Below are positions 32,730-40,987 of a DNA stretch of 64,000 bases, one piece after another; the stretch's first letter is position 1; each line of letters begins with the position of its first letter. The position numbers were made by a program, and so were the translations under genes. A model generated the notes under the pieces. It saw nothing but the letters and a program-made list of their open reading frames with translations. It was not told the origin of the DNA and ran no database searches. The stretch is taken from contig JBLNCU010000087.1 of the NCBI GenBank assembly GCA_050260935.1, forward strand, positions 1-64,000, in the 5' to 3' direction. The stretch comes from UBA8346 sp050260935 (GTDB lineage: Bacteria; Bacillota; UBA4882; UBA8346).

Positions 32730-33803
32730 TTATTTACGTTTCGCCTTCCGGTCCTGATTTTCCTGGGCCCCCTTCTCGGAATCAACTCTAAATTCGATGC
32801 TGACTCCCTGGTTGACCACGAAACTCTTATCTTTAATGTAGATGGTTATTAAATTCCCGCGGATTTCTTCCTCTTTTGGCCTTTTTAGGAAGGCGTTTGT
32901 TTTAAAAGTCAATACTTGTTTACTATCAATATACTCTATTTCAACAGCTGAACCGGTAAAATCCCGGTGCTCAACCATTCCCTTATCCTCGGTTTTAAAG
33001 TTTTTAGTTTCCGACTCGAAATAAAGCTTGGCGGAGGTCAATTTAAAGCCCTCTTTAACTATTTTACCATGTTCATCCTTGGTTTCGGCCCGGTCCAATA
33101 TCACGTTACCGCTAAAAGTTCCGTTTTTCTTTTGGTAATCGTATTCCAAATGATTAGCGGTGATGGTTACCTCATCGTTTTTTAATTCAACCTGTCGCTT
33201 AACTGCAAAACTATTGGCCTGGGTGTTGATGATAATCTCGGCGCCGCGAATTTCTTCGCCGTTCGGCCTTTTTAAATAAGCATTCCCTGTAAAACACAGC
33301 TCTTGTTTTCGATCATCGTAAGCGATTAGATCAGCGGACCCGGTAAATTCCCTATGTTCAACCTGACTTCTATTTTTGGCCAGGAAATTATCGGTGTCCG
33401 CCTCGAAATAGAGTTCCTCGGTAATCAGTGTGAAAGCATCTTTAGTTACTTTGCCCTCTTTGTCCTTTACTTCACTCCGGTTAAGCAAAACATTCCTGGT
33501 AAAACTGCCGCTTTTCTTTTTGAAATTATACTCCAGATTATCCGCAGCAATTGTCAGATCAGGACGGCTTAGTTTAACTCCGCTGCCAAAGGAGGCTATT
33601 TTTTTATCCATGTCAACCCGGGTTTTTTCGGTGGTGATCATGGTTGAACCCTGGATGATCCGGACATTTCCCTCCAAAAAGGTGAGTTTTTTCTTATCAT
33701 CGCCCCAGATTTTATCGCCGGTGGCCTTTACCGGTTCATTGGCTGCTTTGACAAGACCGGCGCTGATAATAAAAAAAAGAACGAGGAACCACCATTTTTT
33801 CAT
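32730..33803 (-). CDS. lptA: LptA/OstA-type periplasmic LPS transport protein with duplicated domain
   Basis: 357 aa. A signal peptide (MKKWWFLVLFFIISAGLVKA) is followed by beta-jellyroll OstA repeats: VKATGDKIWGDDKKKLTFLEG, LTIAADNLEYNFKKKSGSF, then a clear second unit with VTITANHLEYDYQKKNGTF. The two halves share the pattern LYFE(A/S)(D/E)T(D/K)NF, VEHR(D/E)FTGSA and FLKRP. Typical LptA is about 180 aa, so this is twice that length and could span more of the periplasm alone. It would bridge the inner-membrane export complex and LptD. Last gene of the envelope cluster, overlapping lptC by 4 nt. Confidence 0.88.
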   Translation of the reverse strand: MKKWWFLVLFFIISAGLVKAANEPVKATGDKIWGDDKKKLTFLEGNVRIIQGSTMITTEKTRVDMDKKIASFGSGVKLSRPDLTIAADNLEYNFKKKSGSFTRNVLLNRSEVKDKEGKVTKDAFTLITEELYFEADTDNFLAKNRSQVEHREFTGSADLIAYDDRKQELCFTGNAYLKRPNGEEIRGAEIIINTQANSFAVKRQVELKNDEVTITANHLEYDYQKKNGTFSGNVILDRAETKDEHGKIVKEGFKLTSAKLYFESETKNFKTEDKGMVEHRDFTGSAVEIEYIDSKQVLTFKTNAFLKRPKEEEIRGNLITIYIKDKSFVVNQGVSIEFRVDSEKGAQENQDRKAKRK

Positions 33804-34441
33804 GGATAGATGGTTACTCCTTTCGGACCCAGCAGCTGATAACTCTCATCTTTGTCGTTAAAAATCACCCCATCCGCCTTCACCCGGTCCTTTTTTTCAA
33901 TTAAAAGCACCCCCCCTTCCAGCAAGATTTCATCCTTGGGAAGGTTGATCTTCATTGTTTTGGCATATGCCCGCGAGTCCTTCCTGGTCATTTCCACCTC
34001 ATGATTGCAGATTAACTCCTCGGTGGCGTAGTTCAGCATTCCGTCGGCCGTAACTACCAGACTATTGTCAATTCTGACTTCTAATCCCCCGCCAAAGTAT
34101 AACAAACGGGGCGCCTTCTCCCAGCGGGCCCAACCGGCCTTAAAGTCGACCCTTTTACCCTTCACCGAAAAAGCCACCCCGCGGCTGATCTTTTGGAAAT
34201 AAATAAAATTTCCATCGCTTGACTGCCAAATCCTTTCGGCTTCGATCTCCCAATCTTTTTTGTCATCCTTCCATCCGGTCAGGCGGGTCCTAGTCATATC
34301 AATACTGGGGACCGCCGGTTTAAGATTTTGAGAGGGAGTGCTCTTGATAAAGAAATCATCCCACCAACCGCCGAAGTATCCCATGAGCAGTATTAACACC
34401 ACTGCTAAGATCGCCAGTGCTTTATTCCATTCCAAGCGCAT
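33800..34441 (-). CDS. lptC: LPS export protein LptC
   Basis: 213 aa. A single N-terminal membrane anchor (WNKALAILAVVLILLMGYFGGWW) is followed by a periplasmic jellyroll with DMTRTRLTGWKDDKKDWEIEAERIWQSSDG and LLYFGGGLEVRIDNSLVVTADGMLNYATEEL, the LptC/YrbK pattern. The position between lptD and lptA supports the call. It would pass LPS from the permease to LptA. Its start overlaps the end of lptD by 20 nt. Confidence 0.88.
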   Translation of the reverse strand: MRLEWNKALAILAVVLILLMGYFGGWWDDFFIKSTPSQNLKPAVPSIDMTRTRLTGWKDDKKDWEIEAERIWQSSDGNFIYFQKISRGVAFSVKGKRVDFKAGWARWEKAPRLLYFGGGLEVRIDNSLVVTADGMLNYATEELICNHEVEMTRKDSRAYAKTMKINLPKDEILLEGGVLLIEKKDRVKADGVIFNDKDESYQLLGPKGVTIYP

Positions 34442-36635
34442 TGATAAAATTCTCCATCGTATTATTGCCGGTTAATTTCAGTTTGGCGTCCGGGAAGGCT
34501 TTTATGAATATTTGAACCCAATACTCCCTTAGGATTCCGTCATAATGAAACATAACTTCCCGGCAATGCCAATCATAGATTAAAGCGTATTCCGAAATTG
34601 TATACTTATTCATTAAATAATCGTAGCGGGTAGCGATCCGATAACTCCACTTGTTATTGATTCTATCCGAGATTAAGGCCTCAAACTGCTGCATAGTCCA
34701 GGGGTAATCGAGATTTTGAAAGTTATACCCCAGCCACAGGGAGAGACGCCAGTTTTCTTTAGGATTGTAAAACGCCCTCAGGTTGGTTTGGCCCGGACCC
34801 AAAACCCAGTCATAAATAGTATCGAAATGTAATTCCTCCTTGGGAGCCGGCGTCCAGTCGGCTGTTATATTGGCCGGGTAGGCATACCGGGTATAGAAAT
34901 TATATTCGGTTGTTAATGAAGCCCGGAGTGGTTTAGTTGTGTAATACCAACCGTTTTTTATAAAGGCGCCCGGTTGGGCGTTATCTCCCTCGTATCCAAA
35001 ATAATTGTTGGTCAGACCGAGCGTATTGGCGTAACCGGTATCAAACTTGGTATAAAAGGCCTCGCTAAATTGATCTTTCAAGCCTACTTGGGCTGAAGCG
35101 GAATATAATTCGGTTTCCCTATCGTTGACAAAAAAATCGCGGTATTTAAAAGCAGCCTCCGTATCTAAAGTGAATTGGCCCTCTTGCCAAAGGGTCACCG
35201 GCAATTTTCGGAAATTTAGAGCATAGCGGTCACCTTCGGAACTAGAAGCCGTTGAGTAGAACTTTTCCATGTGAGTATATTGTGACTTGATCTCAACATC
35301 GCCGAGAACCGGAAATTTCCACTTAGGGATCGTATAAAGCAGATCCGGGTTTAAGTTGGTGCTGCTGGAATAAGTATTGTTATAATTTTGGTTTTCCATG
35401 ACTGTCAGAGCAAGATTAGACCAAGTCCAATCTTTAGTTGCTCTAAAATTATACAATTTGCTGATGTTAGGATTATTATCCTTTAGATACCCCCGGTAAT
35501 ACCATTGGCCATTAAGGCTAACATTGGAGGTGGCATCCGGGTTGTAATTCCAGTTGGTGGCGAGATTAATCTGTCTTAAAGTCTGTTCCCCGGTATCACT
35601 GAAATCCATAGTTAGGTTGCTGGGGTAAGGATACTGCCCCGAAAGACTGAAATTATAAGTGTTATCAAGGTAAAGAACACCGTCTTTGGTAAAGTGATGC
35701 CAGCTTTCTAATTTTTGACTAGTTAATACCTTTGGATTTAAATACTCCTTATAGCCGAAGCCCAACATGTAATCATTGTAAAGTGAGGTATATGGAGCGT
35801 TATAGGAATTACTATACTGGCCGGCTTGGAGATTATTCATATTCTGCTTATCCAGGAAACCGTATTTTTGGGTGAACACCCCGGTATGTGAAGTATATCT
35901 CGAATTTTCAACTTCATAATAGTTACCGCCATACTCGCTAAACCTGGTATGGAGATCGCCCCAGCTGTATTCATTTGGGATATAATAATAGTAGAATTTT
36001 ACATCGATGAACCACCCCTCGGCGGCGCTGTTACCTACCCTCACTTCAAAATTATTATTTTTAAGGGAAATATACAAAACCGGGAAATAGAATATAGGGA
36101 ATGGCCCTTCCCAATACCAGACATGGCGCATGATGATCAGATCCCCCGGGTAATACTCGATTTCCTTGGCGGAAAAACGGTAGTGAGGATGGTCTAAATT
36201 ACAACTGGTAAACGTTGAATGTTTCGCCCTAATCTCCTCTCCTTTTATAAAGGCCTCATTGGCGGTTAAATAAACCGGCCCGTTGATTTGGGGGTCCGTA
36301 ATCACTGATGCCAGTGGGGAGATCCATCCTTGTTGGGTCTTTAAATAATAGAGAAAACGATCACCGTGATAAATATCGCTTTTGTTATTAACAACCACCT
36401 TACCGGTAGCCAGCAAAACATCCTGATCCTGATCAATTAAGCAATAGTCCGCCTCGATTTTGACGTTCTTATATTCAATTTTAACATTGCCGGTTGCTTC
36501 CACCTGCTTCGATTCATAATCATATTTTACCTCATCGGCTATTACCTTCGCCGGTACAGTTTCAGCGCGGACAATTGAAGAATATCCAGCCAAAAAAACC
36601 AAAACCAGTATGCCCGCATATATCGCCCGTCTCAT
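34422..36635 (-). CDS. lptD: LptD/OstA outer-membrane LPS assembly protein
   Basis: 737 aa. A signal peptide (YAGILVLVFLAGYSSIVRA) is followed by an OstA jellyroll domain (VIADEVKYDYESKQVEATGNVKIEYK, ATGKVVVNNKSDIYHGDRFLYY) and then a long Tyr/Asn/Trp-rich beta-barrel with alternating strands from about residue 190 (FYFPVLYISLKNNNFEVRVG, YYEVENSRYTSHTGVF). It would insert LPS into the outer leaflet. The C-terminus is not a Phe-ending strand. No LptE lipoprotein is recognisable nearby, so plug assistance is unexplained. Confidence 0.88.
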   Translation of the reverse strand: MRRAIYAGILVLVFLAGYSSIVRAETVPAKVIADEVKYDYESKQVEATGNVKIEYKNVKIEADYCLIDQDQDVLLATGKVVVNNKSDIYHGDRFLYYLKTQQGWISPLASVITDPQINGPVYLTANEAFIKGEEIRAKHSTFTSCNLDHPHYRFSAKEIEYYPGDLIIMRHVWYWEGPFPIFYFPVLYISLKNNNFEVRVGNSAAEGWFIDVKFYYYYIPNEYSWGDLHTRFSEYGGNYYEVENSRYTSHTGVFTQKYGFLDKQNMNNLQAGQYSNSYNAPYTSLYNDYMLGFGYKEYLNPKVLTSQKLESWHHFTKDGVLYLDNTYNFSLSGQYPYPSNLTMDFSDTGEQTLRQINLATNWNYNPDATSNVSLNGQWYYRGYLKDNNPNISKLYNFRATKDWTWSNLALTVMENQNYNNTYSSSTNLNPDLLYTIPKWKFPVLGDVEIKSQYTHMEKFYSTASSSEGDRYALNFRKLPVTLWQEGQFTLDTEAAFKYRDFFVNDRETELYSASAQVGLKDQFSEAFYTKFDTGYANTLGLTNNYFGYEGDNAQPGAFIKNGWYYTTKPLRASLTTEYNFYTRYAYPANITADWTPAPKEELHFDTIYDWVLGPGQTNLRAFYNPKENWRLSLWLGYNFQNLDYPWTMQQFEALISDRINNKWSYRIATRYDYLMNKYTISEYALIYDWHCREVMFHYDGILREYWVQIFIKAFPDAKLKLTGNNTMENFINALGME

Positions 36636-36637
36636 CC

Positions 36638-37720
36638 CTATCTCCTCTGTTCAACCAGAAAAAGAAGGAAAACACCGACAATCAAGAAGAAGATATGTGG
36701 AGCCCAGGCTGCGATCCAGGGGGATAGTAAACCATTGGAGCCCATGGTACGTCCGATAACCTGCATCGTGTAATAACCCATAATAATTAAAAAACAATAC
36801 ACCATTCCCACCCAACGGGACTGGCGCCCGGTAAAAAAGGTCAACGGTATGGCTAAAAAAATTAAAACCACCGAAATCATTGGATCGGCAAATTTTTGAT
36901 AATAGAAAACGGTATAAATCGGTACGTTTAGACCACTTTTCTTATAAACCTTTATTAGATTCAACAATTCCCGGGCCCGCATTTCATAAGGGGATTTTTC
37001 CGTCCCGACAATGACATTAAAGTCCGTACCCATCTTTAATTCCATATTCTGATAATGGAGCTCCGAAGTAATGGCTCCTCCCTTGTCTATTTCATGAACT
37101 ACCCCGTTATGCAATTCCCAGAATCCGTTACGTAATAAACCGTATTCCGCGGTAATGGTCCGGGGCCATTCGCCGGAACTCCGGGCTTCGATAATCAGGA
37201 TCCCAAAAATCTTTTTCTGCCTGCGATCAACTTTATTTAAATAAATAAAACGGTTTTGCGGCCCCTTGAAAACAACCTTCTCTTTTAACAACGGCATGTT
37301 TTCCTGAAGGGATAAACGACGAATCTCTTTCTGGAAACGGTGGTTAGCCGAGGAAACCACCAGATCATTCCACCAGTACGCCGCGAAACAGATGAGGAAA
37401 ACTCCGATGAAGACCGGGGCTACGATTTTAAAGATGGAAGAACCGGACTGTTGCATAACGTCGAGTTCGTGCTCGCGCAAGAGTCTTCCCAAAGCCAAGA
37501 TAGCTCCGAAAAGTGCGGCTGCCGGCAAAACATCCATCCAAAGAGAGGGAATCTGGTTGAGCAGTAGTTTCATCAATATACCGAAGGTCACCCGGTAACC
37601 GATAAAAAAATCGTTATAATCAAAGAAAATCTTCCCAATTCCTAAAACCGTGAATCCCAATCCGCAAATTAAGAATTGCTGCTGAAATTCTTTCCATACA
37701 TATCTATGGATAATCCGCAT
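36638..37720 (-). CDS. LptF/LptG family LPS export permease
   Basis: 360 aa from ATG 37720, chosen because GGGAG lies 7 nt upstream and because the family starts with IIHRYVWKEFQQQFLI; the open frame upstream adds 50 non-matching residues. Six membrane segments in the YjgP/YjgQ pattern: three N-terminal (FLICGLGFTVLGIGKIFF, SLWMDVLPAAALFGAILALG, VAPVFIGVFLICFAAYW) and three C-terminal, with a periplasmic domain between. Only one such permease is present, whereas LptF and LptG are usually a heterodimer. The LptB ATPase is not in the window. Confidence 0.88.
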   Translation of the reverse strand: MRIIHRYVWKEFQQQFLICGLGFTVLGIGKIFFDYNDFFIGYRVTFGILMKLLLNQIPSLWMDVLPAAALFGAILALGRLLREHELDVMQQSGSSIFKIVAPVFIGVFLICFAAYWWNDLVVSSANHRFQKEIRRLSLQENMPLLKEKVVFKGPQNRFIYLNKVDRRQKKIFGILIIEARSSGEWPRTITAEYGLLRNGFWELHNGVVHEIDKGGAITSELHYQNMELKMGTDFNVIVGTEKSPYEMRARELLNLIKVYKKSGLNVPIYTVFYYQKFADPMISVVLIFLAIPLTFFTGRQSRWVGMVYCFLIIMGYYTMQVIGRTMGSNGLLSPWIAAWAPHIFFLIVGVFLLFLVEQRR

Positions 37721-37894
37721 CTTATACTCCCAGCATAGCTTAGTAAGAAAAAAGCGCCGACGGCGCCAACAACCGGTATCCGAAGCAAGTCGCAGATCAA
37801 GGATAAAAATAAAACTAGGCAAATCTCCACATTTTTCCGTCCAGAGATTTAGTTCGCCTAGTTTTTTCAAAATCCTCCATTGATGGAGGCGATT

Positions 37895-38929
37895 TCATGA
37901 GTGAACTCTTTCCTCCAATTCGGCTACTTTTCTTTTCAATTCCTTAATCTCTTTTAAAAGCTCGGGAAGACGTCCGGCTGCGGCCTGAATCCGCATATCT
38001 TCCGCATGAGGCCTGGCCGGGCTCCCCGATACAAAGGAGTTGGGCGGCAAACTGTTGATCGTTACCGAATTGGCCGCCAATACCGAATCATTCCCAATCT
38101 TAATGTGGCCAACCACGCCGGCTCTCCCGGCCATGATCACTCGATCACCAAGTTTAGTGCTGCCGGCCATAGCCGCCTGACCGCATAAAAGGCAGTCCTC
38201 GCCTATCTCGCAATTATGAGCGACCTGTACCAGGTTGTCGATCTTCGTTCCCCTTTTAATCAGGGTTGCTCCAGTGGTAGCCCGGTCAATAGCCACGTTG
38301 GCGCCGATTTCGACGTCGTCTTCGATTATAACTATGCCGATTTGTGGTACCTTATATTGTTTTCCTTCAACCGCAACATAACCAAAGCCATCAGAGCCAA
38401 TAACCGTTCCGGCATGGACCTCCACATTATCTCCAATGATGCAATCTTTACGTATTACCACATTTGAATGAATAACTGAATTGCGGCCAATTTTAACCCG
38501 GTCCTCGATTACCACTCCCGGGTGAATAATACTGCCTTGACCAATCGAAACTCCGGCGCCCACTGAAACCAAGGCGCCAATCTCACAACCGGCTCCTCGA
38601 AAATCCGGCCCGATGACCGCCGATGGGTGAATTCCGGGGGAGCATTTGGCGGGAGGATTAAAAAAACTTAGTATTTGGGCAAAAGCCAACCTGGGGTTGG
38701 CTACTCTGATTGCCGGTTTAGTTAATTCCGTTATATTGACGGGAACAATGACAGCAGCAGCTTTACTGCCAAGAGCCGGTTCTAAAGCCCGAATCGAAGC
38801 CGCCATGGTAATTTCACCGGGAGCGGCATCTTCGATACCGGACGCGGCGGTTATTTCAATATCGCCATTCCCGACCAGTTCGCCATTGACCAATTCCGCC
38901 AGTTTCCGTAAAGAAGGCATGAGCTTCAA
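37895..38929 (-). CDS. lpxD: UDP-3-O-acylglucosamine N-acyltransferase
   Basis: 344 aa. It adds the N-linked acyl chain during lipid A synthesis. The N-terminal uridine-binding domain (LRKLAELVNGELVGNGDIEITAASGIEDAAPGEITM) is followed by a left-handed beta-helix of hexapeptide repeats (IGALVSVGAGVSIGQGSIIH, IGRNSVIHSNVVI) with the catalytic His region VQVAHNCEIGEDC, and a C-terminal helix (LLKEIKELKRKVAELEERV). It shows that the cell makes lipid A. Located between the Skp-like and LptF/G genes. Confidence 0.95.
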   Translation of the reverse strand: MKLMPSLRKLAELVNGELVGNGDIEITAASGIEDAAPGEITMAASIRALEPALGSKAAAVIVPVNITELTKPAIRVANPRLAFAQILSFFNPPAKCSPGIHPSAVIGPDFRGAGCEIGALVSVGAGVSIGQGSIIHPGVVIEDRVKIGRNSVIHSNVVIRKDCIIGDNVEVHAGTVIGSDGFGYVAVEGKQYKVPQIGIVIIEDDVEIGANVAIDRATTGATLIKRGTKIDNLVQVAHNCEIGEDCLLCGQAAMAGSTKLGDRVIMAGRAGVVGHIKIGNDSVLAANSVTINSLPPNSFVSGSPARPHAEDMRIQAAAGRLPELLKEIKELKRKVAELEERVHS

Positions 38930-38996
38930 ACCCCTTTTAATAATTTTAACTGGATCTTAATATCCAAATGAATCCCCTAAAATCAGTTTGATATTC

Positions 38997-39419
38997 TTAT
39001 TTATCCAATTCGGCGATTACCGCATCCGTTAAATCAACCTGGCTGTAGATAAAAATCTGGGAACTGGATACTGCTTTAACTCCTTTGGCTTTAGCTACTT
39101 TTGCGGTAGCCTTCCTAATACTATCTGTAAAAATCTTGTTCTTGTCGGCTTGGTATTTTTGAAACTCGGCGTTAATTTGACTTTTTTCCGCATCGGTCTT
39201 GGCGGTTTGCAATTTGACCGATAACTCTTTCCCTTTGGCTTGTAACTCTTTATTCATCCCTTGAACAAAAGTGCTTTCCTTATTGATCCTCTCGGTATCA
39301 AGGGTGCCGATTCGAAAAGTGAAGGCGTTAAAAGCCCAAATTAAACAGGCAGCCAATATGATGAAACCAATTAAAACTGCCCCCGGAATCAGCAAATTCT
39401 TCTGATTTTGACTCGCCAT
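38997..39419 (-). CDS. OmpH/Skp-like periplasmic chaperone (short)
   Basis: 140 aa. An uncleaved anchor or signal segment (LLIPGAVLIGFIILAACLIWAFNAF) precedes the Skp-like start RIGTLDTERINKESTFVQGMNKELQAKGKELS, a helical hairpin (QTAKTDAEKSQINAEFQKYQADKNKI), and the terminal strand SSSQIFIYSQVDLTDAVIAEL, as in Skp. It probably holds unfolded barrel proteins on their way to BamA. One of two Skp-like proteins flanking a coiled-coil protein in this cluster; this one is next to lpxD. Confidence 0.82.
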   Translation of the reverse strand: MASQNQKNLLIPGAVLIGFIILAACLIWAFNAFTFRIGTLDTERINKESTFVQGMNKELQAKGKELSVKLQTAKTDAEKSQINAEFQKYQADKNKIFTDSIRKATAKVAKAKGVKAVSSSQIFIYSQVDLTDAVIAELDK

Positions 39420-39467
39420 TAAAAAATTCCTCCAAAAATATTTTTATATTCATGATCTTCATAGTCA

Positions 39468-40349
39468 TCATTTTTTATACTGTTTCTCCGACTGGGCCCG
39501 CCGGACTTTAATGGCCTTCGCAAATTCGGCGGCTTGTTTAGCCTGCCATTCATCAAAGCCGCGTTTCTGGCTGGCCTGGTAAGCGGCTAAATCTTGCTCC
39601 AATTGAATTTGAAGTTCAGTTTGGATATTCTTCAGCTCAATATCAGCTTGATCCCGGCGTTGTTTTTCGTATAACGCCAATTCCCGCTGGAGGGCATCCT
39701 TTTTCCGGGCGCCTTCCCGGTTGATTCCGTCCCGGATTTGAGCGATCCTCGCTTCCAACTTATTCTTTTCAACGGCTTTCCCGGAAGAGTTGTTGAAGTC
39801 CAAAACCGCCAACCGTAGTTCCAAATTGACCAGCTCTTCTTGATGAGCCTGTTCCAAATCATGGTAACAATTTTTGATCAGCTCTTTGGTCTCAATTGAT
39901 TTTTGTTGCAGGTCCCGGTTCAAGCTTGCGGTGACTGCTTGTGATTTTTTCCGGTACTCCTCATTCAACTCATTCCGGCGTTTCCGCGAATATTCATCAA
40001 ACGCCCGCTTAATTTCCGCCAGCTTAAAACCTTCCGCGGCCTTCGAAATTCGTTCAATTTCAACGATTTGGCGCTCAAATTCCCGGCGGATATAATCTTC
40101 TTCCCCCAGATCCCCTTTATTGCCGGAAATGTCCAGTTTAAGGATATTATCCTGCAAGCGCCGGATTTTTTTTGGTATTGTTTGAAAACCGGCCCAATTT
40201 GGCCTAGTTGGCAGAGCGAAAACGGCGATCTTCTTTGACTGGTGTTGCCTCCGGTAAAACCCAAAGACAATTGCCGCCAGAAAGACTAATACCAGCAACG
40301 TAACGAGTAAAACCAATAACCGTCTTTTTGGGGAATAACCACCGCTCAT
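39468..40349 (-). CDS. membrane-anchored coiled-coil protein of unknown function
   Basis: 293 aa. A basic start (MSGGYSPKRR) and one membrane helix (LLVLLVTLLVLVFLAAIVFGF) are followed by about 230 residues of almost continuous charged helix (DEYSRKRRNELNEEYRKKSQA, DALQRELALYEKQRRDQAD), ending KVRRAQSEKQYKK. No domain recognised; it looks like an enlarged Skp-like tentacle or a periplasm-spanning rod. Its stop side is 48 nt from one Skp-like gene and its start overlaps the other by 4 nt, so it is co-translated with OmpH-type chaperones and probably works with them (inference). Confidence 0.8.
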   Translation of the reverse strand: MSGGYSPKRRLLVLLVTLLVLVFLAAIVFGFYRRQHQSKKIAVFALPTRPNWAGFQTIPKKIRRLQDNILKLDISGNKGDLGEEDYIRREFERQIVEIERISKAAEGFKLAEIKRAFDEYSRKRRNELNEEYRKKSQAVTASLNRDLQQKSIETKELIKNCYHDLEQAHQEELVNLELRLAVLDFNNSSGKAVEKNKLEARIAQIRDGINREGARKKDALQRELALYEKQRRDQADIELKNIQTELQIQLEQDLAAYQASQKRGFDEWQAKQAAEFAKAIKVRRAQSEKQYKK

Positions 40350-40945
40350 TTTTTATCAGTTTTTTTGTCTTTACCTGTTTTAGCGGCCTCTTCATTCTTT
40401 TTAGCCTTGTCAATCACGGCTTGGGTGATATCGATCCCTCCAAAATAACGGGCGCTTTTATCCAACACCATGGTCAGTTTTTTCTCCCCCGCTACTTCGG
40501 CAATAATTTTATTCACATTATCCATAGCGGCGTTCTTCTGGTCATTGATATATTTTTCGATCTCCGAACCTTTTTGCTGCAACAAGCCGGATAACTCATC
40601 GGTCTTCTTTTTAACATCATCTTGGTAACGTTTGTCGATGGCGGCTTGCTCATCGGTGTTTTTACCGGCCTTGTCGGCGGTGGCTTTTTTCTCAAGTTCC
40701 TTGGCGGCGGTTTGCTGTTGTTGATATAAATAGCCGCGATAATAATTGAATTCGGCTTGTTTATCCTTGATGGTCTCCTTTAATTTTAAAAAGTCGGGCA
40801 GTTCATTCTGCAAGCGCTCCATATCAACGTAACCAATTGTCGAATCGCTCTTTGAAGCCGCCCCCGCCAGGCTGCTGGCTAACGCTACCACCGCCAGGAC
40901 GGCAATACCTAAAACAAAATACCTTTCAAAGCCCCGAAATTTCAT
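40346..40945 (-). CDS. OmpH/Skp-like periplasmic chaperone
   Basis: 199 aa. A signal peptide (FERYFVLGIAVLAVVALASSLAGAA) is followed by the Skp start TIGYVDMERLQNELPDFLKLKETIKDKQAEF, a long helical arm (QQQQTAAKELEKKATADKAG to KKKTDELSGLLQQKGSEIEKYINDQ) and the closing strand KLTMVLDKSARYFGGIDITQAVIDK. This is the canonical Skp/OmpH pattern with a longer Lys-rich tail. It lies directly downstream of the Omp85 and second barrel genes, as Skp does next to BamA in many diderms. Confidence 0.9.
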   Translation of the reverse strand: MKFRGFERYFVLGIAVLAVVALASSLAGAASKSDSTIGYVDMERLQNELPDFLKLKETIKDKQAEFNYYRGYLYQQQQTAAKELEKKATADKAGKNTDEQAAIDKRYQDDVKKKTDELSGLLQQKGSEIEKYINDQKNAAMDNVNKIIAEVAGEKKLTMVLDKSARYFGGIDITQAVIDKAKKNEEAAKTGKDKKTDKK

Positions 40946-40987
40946 TAATTTTTCGCTCCTTTTCCAACAATTATTACCGATATTAAA

